The position numbers were made by a program, and so were the translations under genes. The notes below the pieces were generated by a model. That model made no database searches. It had not been told where the DNA came from and was given only the letters and a program-made list of their open reading frames with translations. A stretch of 18,763 nt of DNA from Ophiosphaerella korrae (Eukaryota > Ascomycota > Dothideomycetes > Pleosporales > Phaeosphaeriaceae). Location of the stretch: positions 1 to 18,763 of the forward strand of contig JALNQF010000631.1 in the NCBI GenBank assembly GCA_028456385.1, written 5' to 3'. Shown in pieces: positions 1 to 10,069 of this stretch. Within the stretch, counting starts at the first letter, position 1; every line of letters starts with the position of its first letter.

Positions 1-739
1 TTTATCTACTATTTACTCTTTTTAGTTAATTGTTAAAACTACCTTATTAAGTTATCTTGCGTAAAGTCTACCTTATATCTATATTCTATAATAGTTATTT
101 AAACTACAATATATATTTAGTAATACTTTTACTTTATATAAGCCTTTTAAGTTTTTCTTTAGCTTATTAGGTAATATTAGTATCCTTAAATACTACTCTT
201 ATTTATTTCGTAAAGTATTTATTGCTTCTAAAAATAGCTCTAGTTTTATCTTTTTAGGTTATAGGAGTATATATTATATAATCTATCTAGTAAGGTTTAA
301 ACTATCTTATCGCGTCTTCTTCGAGGTACATTCTAATATATATTACTTTCTTTTCTTCTCTATTAAAGTATAGTACTTATATATTAATCTAGAGTTATAC
401 TAAGGCTATAAAGGGTTTTAGTTTCTCTCTTATTCTATTAAACTTCTTAAGTATAGGTATTTTTAGTAGCTTCTTTGTTATACTTATCTCTAGGCGTTAC
501 GTAATTAGCTGTATTTAGTTTTGTCTTTTTATAATAGCTTTAATCTAACCTTTATTTTATTTTGTATATTCCTAAAGTTCCTTGTTTTAGGTTTCTAAGG
601 CGTTAATTACTATTTTTATATCTTCTTTTTTAGAGATTAAGTTATTTAAGTAGTTTTTAATATCCCTCTATACTATATTATCTAACTTGTAACTACTTAT
701 AGGTGCCTTAACTTCTTTCTTAGTTAAGCTTTCTACTAT
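1..739 (-). pseudogene. Gag fragment of Ty3/gypsy copy A (5' part, RIP-degraded)
   Basis: Read on the minus strand, this matches the N-terminal and central Gag of copy B (roughly 9270-10008), including the region around 90-560 that parallels 9340-9830. The likely start is the ATA GTA GAA at 739, equivalent to B's 10008; I infer it was ATG GTA before RIP changed TpG to TpA. The frame is broken by many TAA and TAG codons. The fragment runs off the left edge of the window, so the zinc knuckles and pol of this copy are not seen. Divergence from B is higher than that of D, suggesting an older or separate subfamily. Confidence 0.8.
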
Positions 740-801
740 CGTATTAGCTTAGACTATACGCTACTTATACTTTACTTCTTATAATAACTAAATTAGTAAA
801 G

Positions 802-1242
802 TGTAATAGGTATACTAGGGTTAACTTCCTAGTTACCCTTAGGTTATTAGTAGATTAAGAGTTAATAATAAAGGCTTATATAGTAATTAGTAATAACTAT
901 AAATAATAGTTAATTTATATATATAATATTAAGTATTAGCGTTCTAGGTTAGAGATTAGATTACTAATATAATCTTAATAATACGTATTACTACTAACTA
1001 TATACCTATATTTCTTAGCTAGCTTTGTACTTTACGTTTACTAAGATTGTAAATTATAAATCTATTATATACTTAGCTTTATACTTCGCGTTTACTAAGA
1101 TTGTAAATTGTAAATTTATTACGTATCTCTATTATAGTTAGTTTCCTAATTAAGTTTATTACTCTATAGATTATACGTACTATTATTATCTAGGGTAGAG
1201 CTAATTAGCTTAAGTTAGTTTTCCCTTGTTATAACTATAACA
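802..1242 (-). repeat. 5' LTR of copy A (441 bp)
   Basis: The LTR lies immediately upstream (minus sense) of the copy A Gag leader. Its plus-strand left end, TGTAATAGG, is the same LTR terminus found in B at 3480 and 10070. Its right end, ATAACTATAACA, gives a minus-strand start of TGTTATAG. It therefore keeps the canonical TG...CA termini that are partly RIP-mutated in the other copies. The interior aligns with the other LTRs but carries a 54-bp tandem duplication at 1021-1128. The promoter and polyadenylation signals expected in an LTR cannot be located reliably after RIP. Confidence 0.83.
1021..1128. repeat. 54-bp tandem duplication inside the copy A LTR
   Basis: Two adjacent units start at 1021 and 1075, each beginning AGCTTT and sharing CGTTTACTAAGATTGTAAAT. 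They differ mainly by transitions, as expected if the duplication preceded at least some RIP. The other LTRs in the window do not show a matching two-unit array at this place. Confidence 0.75.
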
Positions 1243-1830
1243 CGTTAGACGCGCCTAATATAGTAAGAGCTAGAGTAGCTCCTACTATATCCTTAAAGTC
1301 TAGCTTAGATTCTAGAAGAGTAAACTATTTAATAGACTTCTTATTATTTAAGGCCTTTATCTTATAAAGATAAAATAAATAAGACTAGATATTAGATAGT
1401 TATATCTAATTATTAAGAAGTTAAGATTAAAATTCTTTTAGTATATAATAAGAGACTTTATATAACCTCTTATACTCTTTTTTAGCTTCTATAATCTATA
1501 ATAATAGTTTTTCTTAAGTATAGTTAATAGCTCTCTATATTATATTTATGTATAGATACGTAAATAAGTATTCTAAACTTATACTCTACTAGAGATATAC
1601 TAAATAGGTTATAAGATAAAAAAGTATTAGTATAAATATATACTTTATAAGCTTTACTATATTTTAAAGAAAGGTAAACTAATAGAAAGTTAGAAGAATT
1701 ATAATAAAAATAAAGAAATTTTATAATACTATAGCGTAATACGTAATCTACTAATTAAAGATAATAAAGAGTAGATTTAGTAAGTATAGAGATAGAAGAT
1801 AAAGAACTTAATATTAATAAAGAAATAAGA
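1243..1830 (+). mobile_element. Fragment G: 3' noncoding end of a related plus-strand element
   Basis: This stretch aligns with the region between pol and the 3' LTR in D (about 14880-15455) and, reversed, in B (about 3950-4500). Shared blocks include the segment near 1339-1374 ending in CTTTATCTTATAAAG and the stretch ending near 1825. It is more diverged than B and D are from each other and carries extra sequence, so it belongs to a related subfamily. On the left it is cut by the LTR of copy A. On the right it stops short of the polypurine tract expected before a 3' LTR and abuts D's 5' LTR directly. It has no sense coding content that I recognise. Confidence 0.65.
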
Positions 1831-2262
1831 TATTACAATAGTAACAAGAGAACTATAGATAGAACCAATTAGCCCTATAGTAATAGACTTAGACTTATAT
1901 AACTCTAAGGAGTACGAACTCGATTAGGAGGCTACATATAATTAGGACACCTAGGATAATCTATAATCTATAGACTCTTAGTATTAGTAGATTATAGATT
2001 AAGATAATCTACAATCTATTAGTCTTAGTAACTATAGATTAATAGATTACAACAAGTATATAGTTAGTAACAATACGTATTATTAGGATAGTATTAGCAA
2101 TTTAATTATTAACTACGAGCGACAATATTAAGATAGTTGCGAAATATCTCCTATTTTGTTATTAGTTTATTGTAGATCTCTAAACAAACTCTTGTTATTA
2201 ACTCTTAATCTACTAACACCCTTTAGGCTATTAGGAAGTTAACCCTAGTAACACCTATTATA
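1831..2262 (+). repeat. 5' LTR of element D (432 bp)
   Basis: It begins TATTACAATAG and ends CCTATTATA, where RIP has changed the expected TG start and CA end to TA. It is the same length as the 3' LTR at 15456-15887. By eye the two differ almost only by transitions, for example CAATAGTAAC versus CGATAGTAAT at the start. Confidence 0.88.
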
Positions 2263-2323
2263 CCTTACCAATTTAGTTATTAAAAAAAGCAAAGCGTAAG
2301 TAGCGCATAGTCTAGCTAATATA
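2263..2323 (+). other. Leader and putative primer-binding region of element D
   Basis: A 61-bp leader separates the LTR from the inferred Gag start. A tRNA primer-binding site normally begins TGG within a few bases of the LTR, but here the sequence after the LTR is CCTTACCAATTTAGTTATT. The only candidate is TTTAGTTATT, 11-12 bases in, which could be a RIP-mutated TGG. The motif AATTTAGTTATT is kept after the LTRs of A, B, D and E; F has a weaker form. The actual primer cannot be identified from the sequence. Confidence 0.4.
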
Positions 2324-3479
2324 ATAGTAAAGAGTTTAACTAAAAAAGATGCTAAAGTACTTATAAGTATTTAGGAGTTAGATAGCACTATATAGGAAAC
2401 AATTAAAGATCGCATTAACAAACTAATAGATAATAAAGAAGATATAAAGATAGTAATTAAAGCCTTAGAAATATAGAACAAGAAACTCTAAAACTATACA
2501 AAATAGAATAAAGTATAAATTAAAGCTATTATAGAAGGTTAGAATTAAATAGAACTAATTACCTAATAACTAGAAATAAGTGTAATAAAGAAACTACCTA
2601 AGATACCTATTCTTAGAAAGTTTAATAGAATATAGGAAGAACTAAGACTCTTTATAGTATTAGTATAACTCTAGATAGATATATAAGTACTATACTTTAA
2701 TATAGAAGAAAAAAAAGTAATCTATATTAGAATACACCTTAAAAAGGATGTAATAAGATAGTTTAAACCTTACTAGATAGACTATATAACGTACGCTCTA
2801 ATACACTAAAAGGACGAAACTAGAGCTATTTTTAGAAGTTACAAATACTTTACTACGCAAATAAGAGTAGTATTTAGGGATACAAATATTACCTAATAAG
2901 CTAAAGAAAAACTTAAAAGACTTATATAATAGAAGAGTGTACTAGAGTATATATTATAGTTTAAATAACTATTATAAAATATAGAATAGAATAAGTTAGC
3001 TCTTATATTATAATTTAAATAAAAACTAAATAAGAAAATCTAATACAAAATAATCTATATAGAGAAACCTAGAACACTAGAAGCCCTAAAGTAATAGGTA
3101 ATACAAATTAACAATAATCTTTAAGAATAGAAGAAAAATAAGTATAGTAGCTAACCTAGAAACTAGGATATTAGAGACCTAATAATCCTTAACGCAAATA
3201 AAGATAAAAAGAAAAAGAAGAATAAAGACTTTATATACTTTAACTATAGTAAGAAAGGCTACTACGTAAAAGATTACTAATTATAGAAGAAAAAAGATAT
3301 AGTATACTATAAATATAGAAAGCTAGGACACTTTGTAAAAGACTATAGAAGTAAAGACTATAAGAAAGATAAGGAAACTTAGTTAAAGACAACTAAGAAA
3401 AAGAAGGAAGTACTACAAGTACAAGCTAAACCTTAGGAGAAAGTAGCTAAGAGTAAAGAAATATAATATATAATACTCT
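2324..3479 (+). pseudogene. gag: Gag part of the Gag-Pol frame, element D
   Basis: The inferred start is ATA GTA at 2324, formerly ATG by comparison with the other copies. The frame runs through a capsid-like region to two CCHC zinc knuckles. The first, at 3236-3277, reads YFNYSKKGYYVKDY; the second, at 3305-3346, reads YYKYRKLGHFVKDY. Every expected Cys is now Tyr and one His is now Tyr, as TGC to TAC, TGT to TAT and CAC to TAC changes would give. A basic Lys-rich tail follows. Many TAG and TAA codons interrupt the frame. Gag forms the virus-like particle and the knuckles bind the element RNA. The frame is cut at 3479 by copy B and resumes at 10492 without a shift up to the protease. Confidence 0.85.
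3475..3479. repeat. Target site duplication ACTCT, left copy
   Basis: ACTCT directly precedes copy B and recurs at 10492-10496 directly after it. Joining the two flanks through a single ACTCT restores the uninterrupted gag-pol sequence, which matches B's own sequence near 8860. Five-bp duplications are typical of Ty3/gypsy integration. Confidence 0.9.
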
Positions 3480-3901
3480 TGTAATAGGCCTCCTATCGTT
3501 AACTATAGGTACCTATCTAAGAAGTTAGTAGATTAAGAGATAATAACAAAAGCTCGTGTTAAGATCTACAATAACTATAAATAATAGAAGATGTTTTGCA
3601 ACTATCTTGTATTAGCGTTCTATAGTTAAAGGATTAAATTACTAATACTATCCTAATAATGCGTATTACTAATAACTATATACCTACTATAATCTATAAT
3701 CTATATTTACTAAGATTAATAGATTATAGATTAGCTTAATCTATAATCTACTATTACTAAGAGCCTATAAATTATAGATTATTCTAAGTATCCTAATTAT
3801 ATATAGCTTCCTAGTCGGGCTTATACCCTTTAGAGTTATATAAGACTAAGCTCGTAGGATTAATTAGTTCTATCTATAGTTCTTCTATTACTACTATAAT
3901 A
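3480..3901 (-). repeat. 3' LTR of element B (422 bp)
   Basis: It runs from TGTAATAGG to CTACTATAATA on the plus strand. Aligned by eye to the 5' LTR at 10070-10491, it shows about 34 differences, all of which I read as transitions, with no transversions or indels. That excess of one mutation class is a direct signature of RIP. It also means the LTR divergence cannot be used as a neutral insertion clock. Confidence 0.92.
3691..3780. repeat. Inverted-repeat hairpins in LTR of B
   Basis: AATCTATAATCTA at 3691-3703 is exactly complementary to TAGATTATAGATT at 3720-3732. A second pair joins 3738-3747 (AATCTATAAT) to 3771-3780 (ATTATAGATT). Equivalent arrangements occur in the other LTRs. A role in the LTR transcript, such as RNA folding, is only a guess. 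Confidence 0.7.
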
Positions 3902-3915
3902 CTATCTCCTCTTCT
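3902..3915 (-). promoter_or_regulatory. Polypurine tract of element B
   Basis: On the minus strand this reads AGAAGAGGAGATAG and directly precedes the 3' LTR start TATTATAG. A purine-rich stretch in this position primes plus-strand DNA synthesis in LTR retrotransposons. Element D has the matching AGAAGAAGAGATAG at 15442-15455. Confidence 0.85.
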
Positions 3916-4581
3916 AAGTAGGTCCTCGTTTATCTATCCTAGAGCTAAGGTTATTAATCTAGTTTCTTTATTAATATAGAGTTCTTTATCCTCTCTAATA
4001 CCTATTTTATCTACGCGTCGTTACTATCTTCTTACTAATTGCGTATTACGTAATAGTGTTAAAATATTTCCTTATTCTTGTTGTACTTCTCTTAAATTAA
4101 ACTCTAAGTCTCTTTCTTATATTATTTCTACAAATAATAGTAGGGCTTACAAGGTATATATTTATATAAATATACGTAGTTCTTATAACGTGTCTAGTGT
4201 TTCTCTCTCTAAGTATATATTTATTACGCTTATTCTTGCGTCTAGGCTTAACGATAATAGGGAAAGCTATTAACTAGACTTAAGAGAAATTACTATCTTA
4301 AATTATAGAGGCTAAAGCTAAGCGTAAGCGTATCTAGGAGCTTACGCAGAGTAAGCTAGTAAAGAATTAAGCTTATCTCTTTTGTCTTTATAAGATAAAG
4401 GCCTTAAATAATAAGAAATTAGCTAAGTAGTTAGTAGCTCTAGAAGCTAAGCTTAATCTAGATAAGGCGTTTAGTGTTACTATAGCAGGTTCTACGCTAG
4501 ACGTCCCTATTATCTCTCTATCTATTGTTAGTAATATTAATTCTCTTAGTTTGCTACTAGGCGTTCTAGAGGGTTTTAATT
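3916..4581. other. Region between pol and the 3' LTR of element B
   Basis: About 670 bp separates the end of the chromodomain from the polypurine tract. The same block occurs in D (14776-15441) and, diverged, in G (1243-1830), so it is a regular part of the family. No sense-strand domain such as an envelope is recognisable. One sense frame is also fairly open over its first 70 or so codons. The antisense strand carries the conserved reading frame described separately at 4260-4604. Confidence 0.7.
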
Positions 4582-4604
4582 TTAGAACTCCTCTAATTTC
4601 TTAA
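4260..4604 (+). pseudogene. Possible antisense reading frame in element B
   Basis: On the strand opposite to gag-pol, a 114-codon frame runs from GGG at 4260 to TAA at 4602-4604. It has six internal stops, all TAG or TAA, so all could derive from Gln or Trp codons by RIP. The predicted product is Lys- and Leu-rich with a charged, possibly helical stretch (EAKAKRKR near the middle, then YKIKALNNKKLAK). The same frame is readable in D (reverse of about 14780-15070), and in fragment G it keeps EKLL, IIEAK and YKIKALNNKK despite divergence and an insertion. I do not recognise the protein. It may instead be conserved regulatory DNA, because a sense frame is also similar between copies. Confidence 0.3.
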
Positions 4605-7600
4605 GGTAATTAAGATTATCCTCTAGTTCCTATGTTTTCTCCTATAGTTATCCTTTCTTGTCTATTTCTATCTATTCTACTAGGTAGTAGTTCCTACTAT
4701 TATAGAACTAGTATTATAGGATTTCTTTAACTTCTTATTCTTTTTATTCCCTATACGTATCTACTTTATATACTAGTAGTTCTATTTCTTATAATACTTG
4801 TTCTAGTAGAGCTATATAGAATATTAGGTGTATCTTTATCTTATTTAGTAGCTTTAGTCTAAATATAACTAGTAAGATTTTCTTCTTAATTTTATATAGT
4901 CCTATCTTAACGTAGTCTAGTTTTAAACTAGGCTGTTTGCTTTTAATATTCTTCTATACTAACTATACTTTTTCTCTCTCTTTAAATTAGGGTCCTCTTT
5001 TATATTTCTTATTATAATACTTTGCTATCTAATTATATAGGAATTCTACGTCTTGTCTTAGTTAGTTATATATATCTTTAAGTCTATTAGCAAAGTTTTC
5101 TTCTTTTAAGCACTAAGATATCTAGTATCTTAGTATCTAGTATATATTAGGTTTAAATCTATAGTTCGCAAAAAAGAGTAATACTCCTATTACTATATTC
5201 TTTGCGCTATTGTATACTAACTATACTATAGGTAGTAGCTATACCTAGTTGTTTTATTTATAGTTAAGGTAGTATCTTAGGTACTATTCTACTATCTAAT
5301 TTATTCGTTCTAATTATCTATCTGTCTATAGGTAGTATACTATAGATATTACGTACTTAATTCCTAATTATACTATTATTGTTTCCTATAGTTTTAATAT
5401 AAATCTTATATCTCTATCTATAATAATTTTATCTAGTAGTCTATATTAACTAATTATAGTTCCTAGAACCTAGTATATAGTAACCTCTATCTTGCTTTTT
5501 TCTTTATATAGTCTAAAGTATAAGTACTTTGTAAGTTTATCTACTATTATTAGGATTCTATCGTATTTAACTCCTAATATTAGGTCCTTAGACTTTAGTA
5601 GCTTTGTAATAAAGTCTATTATAATAACTTCTTATAGTTATTCTAGTACTTCTACTAGTTATAACATTCTATATAGTGCGTATCTATTATACTTATTCTT
5701 CTAGTATTCTATATAGTCTCGTAGTACCTCTATTACTAGTTGTCTTGCTTTTAAGATATAGTAATCTTGTAGTAACCTATCTAGAGTCTTATTAATCCCT
5801 TAGTATCTATATACTAGTAGTTTATAAAACTATTATACAAATTCTCTTTAAATTTTCTTTAGAATATATATTCTTCTATGTACTTATACAAGTCCTTTGT
5901 AGATTTCTAGTTTCTTTATTTCTTTAGATACTTCTTGTATTATTTTCTAAATCTATTTGTCTAGCTTACTACTCTTTCTTTTAAGTATTGCGGCTATTTT
6001 AGGTGTATTTAGGACTAAATATCCTTCTTCGTTTTTAACTAGGACTATACTAGTAGTACTTACTTCTTCTTATAAGTCTAGTCTTCTACTAAGGGCGTCT
6101 ATAAACTAATTATCTTTCCCTTTTATGTATATAATTTCTATATTAAATATTAATAAGAATTCCTACTATCTTGTATAGCATTATAATAGTTCCTTATTTA
6201 TTATAAATCCTATAAGATTCTTATAATCTATATAGACCTTTGTTTAGTATTTTACTCCTTGTAAGTATACTCTCTATTATTTAAATACTTTGTAGATTAC
6301 TAGTATCTCTTTATTGTAGATTAAGTAGTTAAGTTCTACTATCTTTATTTTCTTAGAGAAGTATTTAACTAAGTATTCTTTTTTAGTCTCTAAGTCTTCT
6401 TGTATTAGTACTATTCTATAGACTAAATTAGATGCGTCTGTTTTTACTATTACTAGTAGGTCTAGGTTGTATATTCTAATAACTAGGTTTTCTATAAACT
6501 TCTTTTTAATCTTATTAAATACTTCCTCGCATTCCTTTATCTATTTAAACAGCGTGTCCTTTTTTATAAGTCTTGTTATTAGTTCTATATCTTTAGACTA
6601 TCTTACTATTAACTTCCTACAAAAGTTAGCTAGCCTATAGAATTATTATACTTCCTTTAGGTTTTTTAGTATTAGCTATTTGTTAATTAATCTAATCTTC
6701 CCTAGGTTAATTTTAATTTTTCCTAGTTTAATAATAAATCCTAGGAAATCTATTTCTTTTGTGTAGAATTCGCACTTCCTTATTTTTAGGAATAGTTTAT
6801 TTTCTACTAGTTTCTTTAATACTTTATATACGTGTTGTACGTGTTCTTCTTCTATTTCTAAGAATATAAGGATGTTGTCTAAGTATACAAATATAAATAT
6901 ATCTAAGTACTCTCTTAGTACTATGTTAATCCTTTCTTAGAATGCTACTAGTGCATTTGTTAAACTAAATAGTATAACTAAGTATTTGTATAGTCTATAC
7001 TATGTTCTAAATACTATTTTCTACTTGTCGCCGTCTTTAATTCTAATCTAATAGTAGGCGTTTTAGATATCTAACTTTGTAAAGATCTTTGCTTTTTATA
7101 GCCTATCTTGTATTTTATCTATTTATAGTAGTAGGTATTAGTTTTTATTTGTAATTGCGTTAGTTTTTCTAAAATCTACGTAGGGCCTTTTATTGTTTAT
7201 TCCTTTCTTATCTATAAATATAAGTCTATATACTACTAAAGATTTAGATTCTTTTATCTATCCTTTTTTTATTACGGTCTAAATAAACGCTCGTTTAGTC
7301 TTAGATTCCTTTTCTATTTTTTAATAGACTAGGCTCTATCCTAAGTTTTTTCTTTCTTCTAGTTCTATTACTAAGTCCTATAGTTAGTGTTCTAGAAGGT
7401 AGTCTTCTAGCTCTATAAGCTATTTTTCCTATTTCTTATATTCTTTAGAGAATTCTCCTTTGTAGGTACTTATGTTAGCTTTTAATATATCTATTTTACT
7501 ATATTTAATTTGTCCTCTTCTCTAATTAATATGTAGGTTAGTTATCTATAACTATAGTATTCCTAATATTATATCTTGTTTGTTATTAATTGTTGTTATA

Positions 7601-10008
7601 TCTATAACTATATTTTTAATTGTTATTCCTTCTAATTTAAGCGTAGAGAGAGCTATCTTGAACCTAATAGGTTCTTAGAATAGTTTTCCTTTAATTATAC
7701 TTAGTTATCGAGGGTACTTCTTTGTTGTATACTTTATTCCTTGTGTTTCTACAAACTTCTTTAATATAAAGTTTCTTGTAGCTCTACTATTAATTATTAA
7801 TCGTACTTTCTTTCTTTAATATATACCTATTTTTGTAATATATAGGCCTCTTATACCTTCTAACTATTCTTGCTTAGGTTCTTTTATAAACTATCTATCT
7901 TTTTAAGGCTATAGCCCTATCTTAAGCTTATATTCTTTGTATTTTAGACATTCGTCGTATATGTATTTATACTATAGTCCTCCTTAGACGCATTTCTTTA
8001 ATAGTTTTAGGCTAGGTCTTACTACTACGTATCTATCTTTTAGGATTATCTCCTATCCTTAGATATCTTTTACTAGAATTACTCTTGTATAGTTATAGCC
8101 TTTTCTTCTTATAGGCTATATACTATTATTTACTTTAGGGTTTCTATATATAATGTAATTCTTATCTAAGTATACTAACTATAATACTTTAAAGTGTACT
8201 AGATATCTTAGATCTATTATTTTGTTATCCTCTTTCTAGTACTTATCTTTTCTAGGTGTATCTATTATTAGGATATAGTACACTATTAGTATTCTTAGTA
8301 TATAGGCTTTGTTAATCTATCGCGTTCTTCTTATAAGGTACTACTACTCTTTCTCTATAGGTATTCTTCTTATTGCAACTATATATTACTTTATCTATTC
8401 TTAAAATAGTATAAACTTTATTTCTTTAGGATTATATTCTTTCTAGTCTTCGTACGCTTCCTCTATACTTATAACTAGTAAGTATTTCTAAACAAACTTC
8501 TATTTTTTGTTACGTTCCTCTATATCTATTATTATATAACTATTATAGCTATATATTGTTAGCTAGGTATACTCTATACCTCTTATACTAACTTATTTCT
8601 TACTTTCTTGTAGTCCTTTAGAGGAAGCCGTAGTAGTCTCTTTATCTAGTACTAGTCTTTTAGCCTAGATTAATAGTACTAGGGGCTCTTCCCCTTCTAA
8701 GTCTTCTGTTAGTAAGTCTATTATATATACTATTTCTTCTAGCTACGCTTTTATTCTTTCTTTTGTTACTACTACTCTATTTCTCTATTATAGGAAGTAT
8801 CCTACTCCTTATTTACTAGAAAGATATATATAGTAGTCGTCTTTGTAATAAAAGGTCTAGTAGAGTATTACATATTGTATTTCTTTACTCTTAGCTACTT
8901 TTTCTTAAGGTTTAGCCTGTACTTATAGTGCTTCCTTCTTTTTCTTAGTTGTTTTTAACTAAGTTTCTTTCTTTAGGTCCTTACTTTTACAGTCCTTTAT
9001 AAAGTGTCCTAGTTTCCTATATTTATAGTATACTGTCTCCTTCCTCTTTTATAATTAGTAGTCTTTCGCGTAGTAGCCTTTCTTACTATAGTTAAAGCAC
9101 GTAAAGTCTTTATTCCTCTTTTTTCTCTTATCCTTGTTAGTATTAAGGATTATAGGGTCTCCTTTATCTTAGTTCTAGACGTAACTCCTATATTTGTTTT
9201 TCTTCTATTCTTAAAGATTATCGTTAATTTATATTACCTACTATTTTAGAGCTTCTAGTATCCTTGGTTTTTCTATGTAGATTATTTTGTATCGTATTTT
9301 TAAGTTTAGTCCTTGTTTAAATCGTAACATTAAGGCTAACTCGTTCTATTCTATGTTTTAGGATAGTTACTTAAATTATAATACGTACTTAGGAACACTC
9401 TAGTTTTATATAAGCTTTTCTAGCTACTCTTTAGCTTATTAAGTAACGTCTGTATCCCTAAATGCTACTCTTATTTATTTAGTAAAGTATTTGTAACTTC
9501 TAAAAATAGCTCTTGTCTTATCCTTCTAGGTTATTAGAGAGTGTATCGTATAGTCTATCTAGTAGGGTTCGTACTATCTTATTACGTCTTCTTCGAGATA
9601 TAATCTAATATATATTACCTTCTTTTCTTCTATATTAAAGTATAGTACTTATACATCTATCTAGAGTTGTGCTAATACAATAAAGGGTCTTAACTTCTCT
9701 CTTATTCTATTAAACTTTTTAAAGATAGGTATCTTTAGTAGTTTCTTTGTAGTACTTATTACTAGGCGTTGTATAATTAATTCTATTTAATTCTATCCTT
9801 TAATAATAGCTTTAATCTATACCTTGTTCTATTTTACGTAATCCTGTAGTTCTTTGTTTTACGTTTCTAGAGCGTTAATTACTATCTTTATGTCTTCTTT
9901 ATCTAAGATTAGGTTGTTAATTTAGTCCTTAATTGTTTCTTATACAGTACTATTAGACTTATAACTACTCCTAGGGGCTTTGCTTATTTTAGTTAAACTT
10001 TCTACTAT
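4582..10008 (-). pseudogene. gag-pol: Gag-Pol polyprotein of element B, single frame, RIP-inactivated
   Basis: The inferred start is ATA GTA GAA at 10008 (formerly ATG), and the first stop after the chromodomain is at 4584-4582. Landmarks are all in one frame: Gag FKQGL near 9321; zinc knuckles at 9099-9058 and 9030-8989; protease IINSRATRNFI around 7791; RT YLDN at 6885-6874; integrase D at 5616, D at 5418 and E at 5310; chromodomain ending near 4585. The D-to-E spacing has 35 intervening residues, the DD35E arrangement. RNase H lies between RT and integrase. The protease active site D-S-G is now N-S-R and the RT YLDD is YLDN, while all three integrase acidic codons survive. Stops occur along the whole length. 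The product would have packaged, copied and integrated the element. Confidence 0.92.
4585..4745 (-). pseudogene. Chromodomain at the C-terminus of element B integrase
   Basis: The minus-strand translation has the chromodomain pattern: EVKEIL at the start, then YYLVEW, a GQLQE-like turn, W-E-L-E-D and a closing LEEF, with several Gln/Trp positions now stops. Element D shows the same block at about 14620-14772 with YYLVK followed by a stop in place of Trp. Chromodomains in fungal chromoviruses recognise methylated histone H3K9 and direct integration to heterochromatin. That fits the self-nesting seen here, although the binding itself is inferred from the family. Confidence 0.85.
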
Positions 10009-10069
10009 CGTGTTAGCTAGACTGTACGTTGCTTACGCTTTACTTCTTGCAATAACTAAATTAGTAAGG
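10009..10069 (-). other. Leader and putative primer-binding region of element B
   Basis: The minus strand after the LTR reads CCTTACTAATTTAGTTATTG. No TGG begins at the LTR border. The candidate TTTAGTTATTG may be a RIP-altered TTTGGTTATTG set 11-12 bases inside. The Gag frame is nearly open through the leader (one TAA), so a start upstream of 10008 cannot be ruled out. Confidence 0.4.

Noticed and set aside
3691..3780. Recurrent short AATCTATAATCTA-type repeats that could suggest a CRISPR-like array or replication-origin iterons.
   Set aside because: They are inverted pairs inside LTRs, found at the same place in each LTR copy, without regular spacers. The context is eukaryotic retrotransposon DNA.
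5492..5704. A 70-codon open frame on the plus strand, rich in Ser, Tyr, Ile and Leu.
   Set aside because: It lies antisense to the integrase core of element B, whose Asp codons at 5616 and 5418 lie within and just beyond it. Its composition only reflects TpA-rich DNA, and the matching position in D offers no support for a separate gene.
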